A stretch of 64,000 nucleotides of DNA, taken from positions 23,870,001 through 23,934,000 of the forward strand of contig NC_083566.1 of NCBI RefSeq assembly GCF_019925205.1. Direction: 5' to 3'. This DNA comes from Metopolophium dirhodum. Taxonomy: Eukaryota; Arthropoda; Insecta; Hemiptera; Aphididae. Of this stretch, positions 39,401-49,762 are shown piece by piece. The stretch's first letter is position 1, and each line of letters begins with the position of its first letter. The position numbers and the translations under genes are program-made. The notes below the pieces were generated by a model. The model saw only the letters and a program-made list of their open reading frames with translations. It had not been told where the DNA came from and searched no databases.

Positions 39401-42400
39401 CAATATTTTTGGCAGACATATTTAGTTATCCCTACTGAATTAAAATAAAAATATATATAATATAAATTATAATACAAACTATGTATCTTTAGAAATAAAT
39501 GCTGATCCAGCTGTCTTTTTGGATCGGGAGAAGATAAATATTTAAATTTTTTTTTTCTATGAACATTGAAAAAATTTCGTTCGGTTGAAAAGCTTAAAAA
39601 TATGTAATACTAGGTTTCATTTGAGATTTGTTAATGCTACCTATTTAAAAATATAAAAAATAAATTGAACAATTTTTTAATAATCATTTGCAAATCAAAT
39701 TTTATCAAAATTGCGAACATTTGCAAATTATTTTCCAGTTAAAAATGTATAAAATGTTAAATTTTTATAGCTAATAAGCTTACAAATTTAATATAAGGTT
39801 TCTTATTCGTAATTTAATAATGGAAGTTTGGATTCAATAGATCTAAAAAAATTTAAAACAATTTTTTTAAAGACATTCGAAGTTAAAATTTAGATGAAAT
39901 TAGATATTTAAACTAAGAAATAGACTATTTTAATTGTTTTGTTACAATTCAAATTGTATTCTTGTGGAACTTTTACGGATGCTATTGTATTTCATACACA
40001 CAGTAATATTTCAAAACATTAAAATTAATTGTTTACTATTGTCTATTTATACCACGAACCTATTCACACCGCCCAACATGCAGTAAGGCGGCATTGACAC
40101 AAAATTTAATAGCAATAATAATGAACTATAAAAATATTAACTAAAAAATTATTATGATAAATGCACTTAATAGCCATAATATCATAAAATATACTTAATT
40201 ATGTAAGCTGACAGACCACCTCCGCTCAGTATATTTATCGAATGCAATGATTTATTTTTGAATTAAAAATGTAATACATCCATAACAGTGACCTACTCAA
40301 TGTACATATAGCCATATAGGTAAATTCATCGCCTATTATACAGCGGATTCCTTCCGTTTCCTTCTTGGCGGCTTAGTTTTCTATTTGAAATGTTTAAAAC
40401 TGCAATATCTGAAATAATATAAAATATCTGAATAATGTATAAAACTTCCAGCCAAAGGGATTAGACCCAGAATTGTAGTTGTTGTATAGGTATTAGGTAT
40501 AAAGATAATACCATGATAGATAATCCCGAAATTTTATGATTTATTTAAAATTTAATTTCAGCCAATTTTTTTAACTTAACGCAAAATATTTTAGGCTGGG
40601 AAAATTAATTTAACTTAAAAAGTTAAAACTATTATCATCGTATATAGATAGTTATATGGTAATAAGTATTATATAGTTTTATATCAATTTTTATTTTTTA
40701 TTTCACAAAATAAAACCGTAAAAAAAATGTTAACGTTTCAGAATTAGTGAATTATGATTAATTTTCTGACATTCATCTCGACTGTAGATGGGAGCCAAAT
40801 ATTGTATGTACATATTTCCGTACCCTTTGTTCATGATGAACGGGAGGCAACTTTCGAACATTTCCGATCATACGAGAACATTAAAATAATAGTGGCCTAT
40901 AATACGGAGGTCGACTGGTCTGGACCGTGGCTAACAAGAGTACAATCGACGTGGGTAAATTGCGTGTTTTCAAAAGTCATTGTTGGTTTTGACAGCCAAC
41001 AATGGAGAATGTGGTTTAACCCGAAGCTACGTTAACGGGACATTTCGGCACAATAAGTTCCTCGGTGGAACTGTGACCGTGTACCGGTGAACCGGGGCGG
41101 ACATATTAACTGTTACGGAAAGATTGGAACAAAAAATTTAAAAAAAAAAAAAGAAAAAAACGGTGGAAAAAAGAAAATGACATTGGTGACACCTCTTCAA
41201 TAGACAAACCAGTGAGAAATGAAACTTTTTCAGAACGCTGACATGAATGGGATAACTGCGATATCCCTCGGGAAATCAAACATCGACATGACCACGATAT
41301 GTTGGAACGATAGGTAGATGGCCACGCAGTTAACGATATTATGACGGACGAATGAGGGAGAACTACTGTTATTATACTAACATTACGATGATTATTATTA
41401 TTACTTTAGTATTATGCATGTACGCGTATAACACTCATATACTAATAGTATATATATGTGTGTACCTATATAAGTATATAACCTACGTACATGGCAGTTT
41501 TTCAAACCAACCCTCGTGGAGTTTAGGTACTTGTTAACAAGTTGTTCCCCGTATAATTTGTCTTTACCATTAATATATGTAAGTTGGATGATTAAAGTAA
41601 ACTTGTTAGTGCAAACTCTTCATTATTTTCTTATCCGGCGTTTTTGAATGCGTAGTTCCGGCTAAAACTAAAACCATTTTGTGAGTTTGTGAGTTTATTT
41701 TAAAAATTAAAAATAATATATTATATATTATATAGGGTATCACGGATATCCGATGGGTATAACTCACACAAAGCAAATGCTAAACCTCAAATCACAAATG
41801 CCACCGTATAAAATCAATAATAGTAATGAATCATCATCTCATGCACTTAATATATATATTATTATTATTATAAAATAATAGTTTTGTAATATTATGTAGG
41901 GAATGTGCCATAAGAGTTTCGTTAGCGCAATCGTGATTTTTAATTATCATCTGTTTCAATGTATTACGGTATTTAAAATTATAATGTACAACGTAGTACA
42001 TTTTACATGCAAGTGTTAAATTTGGTACAAGTGTTTAGCTGGTAAATTTATGTTTTTAATAATTGAGCTTTAGCAAAATAGCAGTGCCCTAAAAAACTAC
42101 AAAAACCACTTTTAAATTCTACAAAAACGTTGTAAGAAATAATTAGTTCTCATGCTTTTTGTATTTGTATAATAATTGTATTGTCCATTTTACTAATTTT
42201 TTTGATAAATATCTATTTTATCGTCCTCAGTCCTCACCAACATTTTTTTAAGGAAATATATAATATTAAACTTAACCACTTGGAATAATTTAAAACAAAA
42301 TCGTCTGGGAACATCCTTTTTTAATTAGCTTCCTTCTATTATATGTGTATAATATTACATGTGGATATCACAGTTTGCGTATGTACTTACTTATGATGGA

Positions 42401-45400
42401 GCTTCCGTGTCCGTTATACAATATGATGACGACCTATAAAGATAAATGATAATACCAATTACCTGAATTTCCTGAAATATGTAAATAAGAATTTTATTAT
42501 AACATTAAATAAGTGCATCGGTGGTAACAGTAACCAATAATATTAAGATTAGGCTCACCTGAAGATACGTGCCGAAAAATGATACAGCTTAGACAGTAGG
42601 AATCGACGTTTCATAGACTATACTTTAATCGACGTTTATTTAAATGTTAAATGTATATTGCTTGACAAATACCTCGTTTTATATTTTATCATTTTTGTTT
42701 ACTTAAACTATCATTGCGTATATTCGACATTTTACACAATTATGCAAGCTAGCATATTTCTCTTTTATTATTAAACTAGACCGACGTGTTTTAAGCATAA
42801 TGTTTTATCTTTGAATTTTAAGATCACTTTATATAATATAATTTGTAATTTTACTTTGTTAAGAGAACGTTGCACTCGTTTCCTCCGTCTTACACACGTA
42901 CGGCATTACGGCATAACAAAAGCGTTTTGGCGCGGGAATGAACCAAGAAGGATACAGTCATAGCTGAGAAACGAAATTTTCACCACATATAAAGGAGAAC
43001 TTTAGCTGTGCAATATCATTTTTATTTTTTTGAAATCACTTAAACGAAAAAAGTTATTATTGTTTCAAAATCCATTATTATTTGTTTTTTTCAAACTTTA
43101 ATAACGTTTTTTGAAGTTCCGATAACGACAAAATAAAAACGATATTGCACAGCCAAAGTTTTCCTTTTTATGTAGTGAAGATTTCGTTTCTTAATTATGA
43201 CTGTAGAATTCTCGGTTCTTTCTCAAGCAAAACAGTTTTTGCTATGTTGTACATTTGTATGAGGAAGAGACAAATGCGTGTGCAACTTAACTTAAATTGT
43301 TTAATTTATATAAATGTTATCTGTATTTTAAAATGTTGTAATAACCATGTCTGAACGTTTACACTGTGCCTTATAGGCAACCCGATTGACTTTAAATATA
43401 GTTGTAGTTTCTCTATATTCGGTAAACGATATCAAAACAATTTTTTTTTATATAATGAAGTGTGTTTTTGTTTTAAAAAAAATGCTTATGATGGCTAAAG
43501 ACACTAATTATAGCAAAAAAAAATTGTGCATGTTGCAACTTGCAATTACGCACGGATGAAGTTATATATTTCGGAGATGTACGTTGATGAATAATGCGTG
43601 TATTCCATAAAAATATTAATAAAAATATAAATAATAATATTATATATATTTAGGTACTTATATAAATGTATACATATTAATTAACGATAGATAAATATTA
43701 ATAATAATAATAATAATAATAAATATTTTATAAATTTCACCTCAATCATACCGGACACTAAAATACAATCGTTTAAAATAAATTTTAACTATATTGTAAT
43801 ATAATAAAATAACTTCACAAAGCACTTGCCTTCTTGTTGATGAATAGGTACACACGAGTAATAAACAGAATCACAATTAATAAATCAAATCAATAAATAA
43901 ACATTGATACTGTAACAATTTTGATGCCAACTACCACAATCACGTACGGAACATGTTGTTAGGTTACTGTTAGTAACTGTTACGCTCAAATCTATCGTGA
44001 CGGTTTTTCTTTTTTTTATCCTCCATAAATAAGTAAAGCTTCAAAAATGTCTCTAATACTTATAATTTGTTGCTTAAAAATTGAATATTGTTTGAACTCT
44101 ATTGGGTCAAAAGTGACATTTTCAAACTTCAATTTAATCCACAATTACAATTATAAGAAGGTGTGCTAGTGGGTGTCGCTCTGCTGTCCAATAGGTTACA
44201 AGTAGGTGGCTGTAATGGATGGTGTTAAATTTGAATTCAATGATATAATATCAATGTATACGAAAAAAGATTCTAAGCGGAGAGCTGATTTTTTTGCCCT
44301 AAAATGTTTAAAGCAATAAATATTTAAAAGTTGTGTTAATAGAACATTTTTTTATATACAACATACCTTTATATAGACATTTAAGCCAGAACACCACTTG
44401 TTCATAAAATCATAAAATTTCAATCTAACTTCTAAGAATATTAAAACCTACCGATTTCATCATAGGCGCAAAAAAGGGGGTGGGTGGATTATGGGCTATG
44501 CCTCTCAAACCTTTTATAAATGTTGTTTAAGTTTGTTCAATAGTACTATATTAATAATATAATACTATAATATAGGGCTTTAACCCCCACCGACCCCCCC
44601 CCCCCCCAAAAAAAAAAAAATCTCAAAGGCTATTTGCATCTATGGGAAAATATTGGATTATAAATTTAAATACTACAATAATTTTGGAAGTATTCTACAG
44701 AAATATATGATTATTTTGAACCTTTAATAATATTACCTCATCTCGAGCCTAATCTTAAGACGTGATATCGTACGAACATGGAATAAGTGCGCCTCATCAG
44801 TCTCACTTTGTTATAATATAGTTTTTCCTTAATTTTTACTTTTGTCCCCCCTCCCCTCAAAGTACCAACTAGATTCACTTTTCTATCAGAAAAGTAACTG
44901 TTGAAGAAAATCCAAGCTTTTTTAATGTCCCAAAAGGTTATGACAGACACGAAAAAAAAAAAAAAACACACATCATTGTAAAATCAATACATCCATTGCT
45001 TCGTTTAGAATATAAAATATATATATACCTATATTAAATTAATACTATTTTACTAACAGTCACATTTATATAGATATATAAAAATTCGACATAAATAAAA
45101 AGGACATAATAAAATATAATTTATACTAAACTAAGGTGGACGAGTGTTATAATTAGTGCATTATTGGTCACAAAAAAGGATAGCAAGGGCAAAATGTGTA
45201 TTTAGTGTAAAAAAATAAAGCAGGAGCTGAGTAAACCATATCTACCCTTAGGGAATGATGGCACTGGGTTGCAGGTCATTGTTTAGTCGTAAAGTCTAAT
45301 AGATCTGTTTTTCGTATAAAACCTCATGGGTCCTTTGAAATCCTTTTTGCCTTCCAACCTGAATGTACCTATATGAAAATTTATTTAAGTTATCCTATTT

Positions 45401-47311
45401 TCAAATAGAAAAAAATGTAATATTTTGGCCATCCGTATGTTTTTAAAATTTTTGAAAACAAAATATTTATAATAATAAATATAGAATAAAGAAATATTAT
45501 TATATTATTTATGTATTTATATGCTTAATTTAATAACAGTAGTTATTATCTTATCTTTGTTTTTATTATATCTATATTGTATCCTTATTATGGTCGATAC
45601 TTCACACCAAAAATGTATTTAAATACTTAGATAATATATGTATTAAAAATTAAAATGTAACGTAATTTAACTGTTTTAATGGTTACCTACCATTTATCAA
45701 TTATATAACGTAGTTAAATCGTTTATTCATAATAATTTGATATCAACACCTAAATACAGGGCCATATTTACCATAAAGCAGGATAGGCAACTGCCTTGAT
45801 TATTTGTAAAAGTTATATTTATATTACATAAACTATATAAATTATTAAGTTTAGTTGTACTATATTATATTGGTATATTATTACCACTATGTAAGTATAG
45901 ATACCTCATATTCATGTATGCAAAATATTTAAAATTATAGCTACTTTTCATTTTACGAATATAAACAACAGTACATACTCCATAGTGTAATATTTTAATA
46001 CATTTTCGTAAAATTTCTTTTTAAAAAAGACCATTTCAATTCTGTATACACCCCTGCTTCACTGTACAGTCAACTATAGATATTTAAATAAGTAGGTAAA
46101 GATACTGCTTTCACTTTAATCATTATTATCCCTACCCCAAAAAAAAAAAAACTTTCGTAATCGATTTAAATAGATACCAATATTTTTGTCATAATAAACG
46201 AAATTATTTTTAGTTAAAAACTATACTTTATATACCTATTTTATATCAGATTACAATTTTGTATTTTGTATACATATTTTTTTGAATTAAAATTCGAAAT
46301 AACGCAGTTATAGAATACTTTAACACTTTAACAACCTGTACAAAAATAACACATTATCAGAGAAAATATTTATCAAGTTTTTTGGTATGATAATAATAAT
46401 TGTTTTTATTAATTCTTGTAATAGTAAATTGTATTCATAGTGGTATTGTATTTATTAGTACAAACAAAATACTAAACTAAATATTAATGAGTAATAAGAA
46501 TTAAATAAAGGTTATTCTTATATGTACCTAAATGGCAAATTATTTTAAATCGAACGCTTTGATTAATTATTCTAATAAACATTATGGTGATATTATAATT
46601 TATAATCATTTCTCCTGTGTTTAGTGATGGTTTTGTTAGCGCTGTTCAGTGTTTGATCATCATTATAAATATTTGGATGCACTCACAAATATCGATTACA
46701 ATCGTGACAAACTGACAATCGTCAGGTTGTCAAGGCTATTAATAACGTCATGTTGATATTATCTATTAAAACCCTCGTTTAAATGGAGACACTCTACATT
46801 ATGAATAAAACACTCACTTCTACTTAATTTTAATGGGTAAAATATGATTCTTTTAACAACAAACTCACATTTTTTCAAAAAGTATTAACTTTTTTGAGAA
46901 TGTAACGCGATTACAAAATGTTTTATTACTCTTATTTTTTTCAACCCTCTTAATGTCGATTGACCAATGAACTTTTGATATTAAAAGGACTATATTTTTA
47001 GTTTTCGAACCTGAAGCAAAATACTTTTCTAAAAATGTTGATGAATAAATATCGAATATCTACTGAAAATAATGACATAAATAGTAGGATACAAAATAGT
47101 AATCTGAACTGATATACAATTACTTAATAACAGTTATCGGATAATAAATTACCACTAAATATAACAATTAAGAATATGAACATTTTAAGCTGAATACATT
47201 AATAATATTTACTATATTAAATATTAATTTATCTTTGATTTTTTTTCAGGATTAACGTCATCACCTTCGTTCAGCATAATCTTATTGTTCACATGTATGA
47301 TTATAAGGTAA
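30239..47311 (+). CDS. Beaten-path (Beat) family Ig-domain protein, 5' end missing
   Basis: Gene-level entry for five exons: 30239-30447, 30622-30757, 31337-31470, 38603-38822 and 47250-47311. All introns have GT...AG ends, and joined in order they stay open for about 252 codons to a TAA at 47309-47311. The product has a first V-type Ig domain with motifs such as LRCDYDLE, LYTVKWYKGRREFFRY and KYRCEVSADAPTF, then a second Ig-like region with LRANCSS, ITWFIN and LKVKCQS, then a short hydrophobic tail. This layout and the first-domain motifs are characteristic of arthropod Beat proteins. In Drosophila these act outside the cell in axon guidance and synaptic targeting, with Side-family receptors as partners. 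The paralogue (Ia to VII) cannot be assigned by eye. No ATG plus signal peptide is encoded in these exons; the ATG at 30241 follows the splice site and is probably internal, so an upstream exon is missing. Introns are 174, 579, 7132 and 8427 bp. Confidence 0.88.
30622..30757 (+). CDS. Beat-like gene, exon encoding second half of Ig domain 1
   Basis: A long pyrimidine tract (TTTCTTTTTTTTTTAAG) ends at 30621 and the donor is GTACGT at 30758. It encodes 45 codons plus one base. The motif LDGKYRCEVSADAPTF supplies the second Ig cysteine in the D-G-x-Y-x-C context of V-type Ig domains, followed by the acidic-proline-aromatic stretch usual in Beat proteins. The exon ends in phase 1 and joins cleanly to the next exon through a CGA codon. 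Confidence 0.9.
31337..31470 (+). CDS. Beat-like gene, exon encoding start of Ig domain 2
   Basis: The acceptor is TATATTTTAG ending at 31336 and the donor is GTGCGT at 31471. It encodes the inter-domain linker and the first half of the second Ig-like domain: GKPELHLEKPQYSLGEKL, then LRANCSSPPSNPPA with a conserved cysteine, then NITWFINDKE with the core tryptophan. NIT is a potential N-glycosylation sequon. The exon ends exactly on a codon boundary. Confidence 0.88.
32656..32790 (+). repeat. Family A 5' fragment preceded by a TTAGG run
   Basis: GGTTAGGTTAGGTTAGG (32656-32672) passes directly into GTGGGTTACTAAGTAGATGT and GCTGTACAGTAGG, the family A 5' end. It stops after ATTGTATACGAAAAACG. 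Confidence 0.55.
33021..33668. mobile_element. Large near-perfect fold-back element in Beat intron 3
   Basis: Two arms of about 310 bp read as inverted copies at roughly 90% identity by eye. The left begins TATATACAAGGTGATTTATT and GCGTAAAACACTCATTATCT; the right ends in the inverse, finishing GAATCACCCTGTATATA. A spacer of only about 25 bp (around 33334-33358) separates GCGGAGTAGTGG from CCACTCCACTCCGC. An RNA copy would fold into one long hairpin. There is no ORF. Class unassigned. Confidence 0.75.
33671..34265 (-). repeat. Insect CTAGCTG-type interspersed repeat
   Basis: It opens ACTAGCTGATCCCGTGCACT and closes with AAAATCGGTCAAGCCGTTTC, CGAGGAGTTTCGCGACATAC and CACGAGATTTTTATATA. This pair of end signatures marks a very common insect repeat, members of which have been attributed to Helitrons. 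On that reading the element runs on the minus strand and ends in CTAG(T). It directly abuts the fold-back element. Confidence 0.45.
34575..35340 (+). repeat. Family A internal part with a duplicated ~0.5-kb module
   Basis: GAGCCTTGTATTAAATTTAG at about 34582 and GAGCCTTGTATTACAATTGC at about 35107 each begin the same block. Both continue with a CCCAACRAATAA stretch, AAATTTTAATGACATTTATA-like sequence and a TGTCCGTAAA motif. The two modules are direct repeats about 525 bp apart. Confidence 0.6.
35406..35460. repeat. (TA)n tract with GCTA interruptions
   Basis: Alternating TA with two AGCTA breaks, so the whole stretch is self-complementary. Confidence 0.9.
36481..37168 (+). repeat. Family A copy
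   Basis: It runs from AACGATTCTGAGCGGACGAG to CTCGCTCCGCTCAGAATCT. The inner GATTCTGAGCGG and the 3' CCGCTCAGAATC form a short inverted pair. Confidence 0.6.
38281..38327 (-). repeat. hAT-like terminal fragment
   Basis: On the minus strand it begins CAGTGGCGGATATAGGGAGG and TTCGAAGGGG. This is the CAGTGGCGGAT-GGG style of end common to hAT elements. No partner end was found. Confidence 0.4.
38603..38822 (+). CDS. Beat-like gene, exon encoding end of Ig domain 2 and juxtamembrane region
   Basis: The acceptor is TTGTTTTAG ending at 38602 and the donor is GTAAAC at 38823. It gives 73 codons plus one base in the frame demanded by the preceding exon. LIAGKLKVKCQSDIYHVIW carries the second cysteine and a hydrophobic strand of the second Ig domain. 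An acidic stretch (SETEVMLDEDKPRL) and a Ser/Gly/His-rich end (HGHSAG) follow. The donor lacks the consensus G at +5, so it may be weak. It is the branch point for the two possible 3' ends described in this table. Confidence 0.87.
39590..40330 (-). repeat. Family A copy, reverse and degraded
   Basis: It reads AAGCTGACAGACCACCTCCG, CTCAGTATATTT and AACAGTGACCTACTCAATGT. These correspond in order to the 52320-52440 part of the clearer reverse copy. Confidence 0.45.
40742..41596 (+). other. Candidate alternative terminal exon / 3' UTR within Beat intron 4
   Basis: This block is richer in GC and in sequence complexity than the surrounding intron and shows no repeat signature. An acceptor TTAACGTTTCAG ends at 40741. 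Joined to exon 38603-38822 in phase it would add ELVNYD and stop at 40759-40761. A second AG at 40787 (CGACTGTAG) would instead keep open an 82-codon frame to the stop at 41033-41035, starting DGSQILYVHISVPF and ending RMWFNPKLR. Either tail lacks a hydrophobic anchor. An ATTAAA at 41591-41596 could end the transcript. The 93-codon frame is also open from an ATG at 40754. No domain is recognised, and only transcript data can say whether this is used. Confidence 0.35.
42859..43295. mobile_element. TTAA-flanked fold-back MITE
   Basis: The left arm TTAAGAGAACGTTGCACTCG leads to TCTTACACACGTACGGCATT, AGAAACGAAATTTTCACC and TGTGCAATATC. All of it recurs inverted in the right arm ending GTGTGCAACTTAACTTAA. 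Arms are about 190 bp. TTAA stands at both ends, so a piggyBac-type TTAA target is possible but unproven. Confidence 0.6.
43699..43721. repeat. (AAT)n microsatellite
   Basis: Uninterrupted AAT/TAA repeat of about 23 bp. Confidence 0.85.
44158..45016 (+). repeat. Family A copy with a small element inside
   Basis: It starts AAGGTGTGCTAGTGGGTGTC and GCTCTGCTGTCCAATAGG, and ends CATTGCTTCGTTTAGAATAT. The block 44461-44644 interrupts it. The frame at 44738-44971 (minus) is repeat sequence. Confidence 0.6.
44461..44644. mobile_element. Small GC-rich element with CATAGGCGCAAA ends
   Basis: CATAGGCGCAAAAAAGGGGG at the left and GGCTATTTGCATCTATG at the right are imperfect inverted repeats. They resemble the ends of the hAT element at 12112-14101, followed by a poly-C/poly-A tract. 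No clear TSD. Confidence 0.4.
45759..45800 (+). repeat. hAT-like terminal fragment
   Basis: CAGGGCCATATTTACCATAA followed by AGGCAACTGCC resembles a CAGGGCC-type transposon end. Only one end was found. Confidence 0.3.
46790..47100 (+). repeat. Single diverged arm of the large fold-back family
   Basis: AATAAAACACTCACTTCTAC, CAAAAAGTATTAAC, AATACTTTTCTAAAAATG and AATAAATATCGAATATCTAC follow the order of motifs in the left arm at 33050-33290. The second arm is absent. It ends about 150 bp before the last Beat exon. Confidence 0.4.
47250..47311 (+). CDS. Beat-like gene, terminal exon with hydrophobic C-terminal tail
   Basis: A strong acceptor (GATTTTTTTTCAG) ends at 47249, and the phase matches exon 38603-38822. 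The exon encodes GLTSSPSFSIILLFTCMIIR and then TAA. The 12-13 residue hydrophobic run ending almost at the stop, preceded by small residues (HSAGLTSSPS), looks like a GPI-attachment signal or a minimal membrane tail. Some Drosophila Beat proteins are membrane-attached and others secreted, so both are plausible. Which form is used here is inferred. Confidence 0.78.
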
Positions 47312-47417
47312 CGAGTCCAACGTAAAATGGGAAAATGTTTCCAATCGTTACCATGTAAAAATTTAGTGTAAATTATAATTATTATAATGCGTTGATAAAG
47401 TATAAAATGTCGGTCAA

Positions 47418-47423
47418 AATAAA
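47418..47423 (+). terminator. Polyadenylation signal AATAAA of the Beat-like gene
   Basis: A canonical AATAAA lies 107 bp after the stop codon at 47311. This gives a short 3' UTR of roughly 130 bp if used. A second AATAAA at about 48175 could serve a longer form. Confidence 0.5.
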
Positions 47424-49472
47424 CCTCTAATATTTAAATGGGTTATTTTTCTGAAAATATATGATAAACAGTGAAGCTATATTTCTGCCTTAAATAACTA
47501 AACTATCTATATAAAACAATACATTATTATTAAACTCTTACCGATTTAGTTACATCTATGTGCGTTTTTAATGTGTATTATGAATATTTATACTTGAAAT
47601 AGTTTTGACTATATTTAATAGTTTGGTCACAATATAATATAAAAATGTAAAAACAATAGTTTTAAATGTTCGTTCATTCATAAGAATTTAAAATTTATGT
47701 ACTTAACAACGACATGTTTTTTACGACAATTTTTTCAAAACTGTAAGTATTTCACATGATTTCGGATACATATTAATATTTGTGTTCATTATATGTATTA
47801 AATGTTTTATAAATTATATATCTGCTAAAATTATATATTAAACTATATTATATCTTCTAAAAATATCGTTATGTGTTATTAAATACAAAACCAACAACTA
47901 CATACCTACCCACATATAGTTCTAGTATTCTACTTTATCTGTATAATGTATATAAATATATAATATTTACAGTAGTATTAAATAATTGAATACCGACATT
48001 TTATTAAATTGCAGTTATTATAATATAATAAAATACTATTAATATTATATTATGTTAACAAATGTTGAATGCTATTCAAATAATTAATTTATATAAGATG
48101 TCTCTGTATGTATCTAAGATGTCTATGATGTCTAATTATAACATTTATTTTCCGTAAATGTATTAATATTTAGAAAATAAAGTTGTATTGTAAGTAAAAT
48201 TTTGAATTATTATTTTTACAGCATTATTGTTTCTTAAACTTTTGAGGCCCATGCCTACTTTTATACTTTTGTATATATGGATGAGGTCAACACTCCTCCC
48301 CATCATAAACTTACAATATAGTATTACTATATTATTCAGTGTATCAAAATGTCCATGTTCATTGGATTTTCAAAATCTTCCAGTCTCACAAGGGTGGCGC
48401 GTCATCCAAATTGAAAACCCTTGATCTACAGAATGCCACTCCATGATTTCACGACTTTATAAACTTATTTATATGTATCAATATAAATATTTTTAATAAA
48501 ATTATATAGTTTATAAGAACATGAGTTAAAATAAAACATTCTTTAAATAATAAAAATGATTTTGAAAGTCATATTTGTGATAAACCTACTTTGCGTCCTA
48601 TTGATATAAATTCCATATGATGCATTGTATTTTTATTCCACATGAAGTAGAGAAATAAATAAATACCTAACTATATTGAAAAGCTAAAACAAAATAAGAT
48701 AGAAACACCGCTCTTCAAAAATAATTTAATATAATCTAAATTACCCAACAAATAGAAAAATAAATAAAAAGATTGTTTCTTCATGCTGTTAAATATATTA
48801 TAATTTCACTCAACTTTTACTCGTATTGTACTTGCAGGTACAGATTGTGTATTTAATATAATTTTTAAAATAATAATTTAAAATAGCACATACAAATAAA
48901 AAGAAAACCGTTTTCTTTTTGTTTTTAATTGTATTTTACCTATGTATTGGGATAAATTGAACCCAATTCTAATCAATACCATATATTTTTAGTTAACGGT
49001 AAAAAAATCACAGTTTTGCAACTGATAAAAAGCCATTATTTATTTAATAAAAATTCAAACTAAAAATAAAAAGCTGTTGATTTAATGTCTAAAATATTAA
49101 TTCACAAATTTTCGGAATTTCGGTTCCTCAATAACGATAAAATATATTAAAATTTAAAATTTAAGACATTGTTATATTATGAAAAAAACCTGACATAAAA
49201 AAATCTGGAAAGAATATTGGTAACTCGTTTCATTTCGCTTATCTACTGATGTAAGATATAGCGATGTGATGTGATATTACATTTAAAAGGCATAAAAACC
49301 AGCGCATTCGATAAATTATTCAGATTGGAGTTTAGTATAAACGCTTCCCGATATTTCTTCATAGTTTTTCAACAGTTGTTTAGATCAATTTAAAAATTTA
49401 AAAACAAAAGTATGAATACAAATAATTAATAACACCGTTATAAAACCAATATATTACACATTTCACTTGCAT
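47424..49472. other. AT-rich DNA downstream of the Beat-like gene
   Basis: Apart from the possible MITE at 48220-48440, nothing is recognised. Confidence 0.45.
48220..48440 (+). repeat. Possible hAT-like MITE (GTTTCTTAAACTTTTGAGGCCC)
   Basis: CAGCATTATTGTTTCTTAAA then CTTTTGAGGCCCATGCC at the left, and AAATTGAAAACCCTTGATCT at the right, recall hAT elements whose ends read GTTTCTCAACCTTTT and its inverse. TSD not found. Confidence 0.3.
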
Positions 49473-49484
49473 AATAAACAATTA

Positions 49485-49762
49485 GGGAGACGTGGCTTGG
49501 CGTGACGCGTTGCCTACGATGGGACAAATGCGACTGGGAGTAAGTAACGGCCACAGCTACTAGCTCCCGGATGGGTGACCACCCGGGTTCATAGTAGTTA
49601 AAAACCTTGACGCACATACACGTGTTTACTACCTACCGTAACAACCGTAAAAACAATCGTAAAAAACAACCTACCGTACCAATTTTCCCCTACCACAGTT
49701 CATAACCCCTACAACAGCTAATGGCCTTAGTCGCCGGGCTTAAGTTCAATAAAAAAAAAAAT
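49485..49762 (+). repeat. SINE unit with 5S rRNA-like internal promoter segment
   Basis: AGCTACTAGCTCCCGGATGG and GTGACCACCCGGG (49556-49588) match the intermediate element/box C part of insect 5S rRNA (GGTTAGTACTTGGATGGGTG with ACCGCCTGGG). The 3' tail CAGCTAATGGCCTTAGTCGC leads into AATAAAAAAAAAAA. This fits a 5S-derived SINE3-type element. The 5' third is diverged, so derivation from 5S is a strong inference, not certain. Confidence 0.6.

Larger units (their letters stand above)
38823..47249 (+). other. Beat-like gene intron 4 (8.4 kb), repeat-filled
   Basis: GT...AG intron containing a reverse family A copy, the candidate alternative 3' end, a TTAA-flanked fold-back MITE, an (AAT)n tract, a forward family A copy with a small GC-rich element inside it, a hAT-like end fragment, and a half fold-back arm next to the last exon. 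The remainder is AT-rich without recognisable content. Confidence 0.75.

Noticed and set aside
49555..49592. A 5S rRNA gene
   Set aside because: Only the middle part resembles 5S; the ends are unrelated and the unit ends in a SINE tail.
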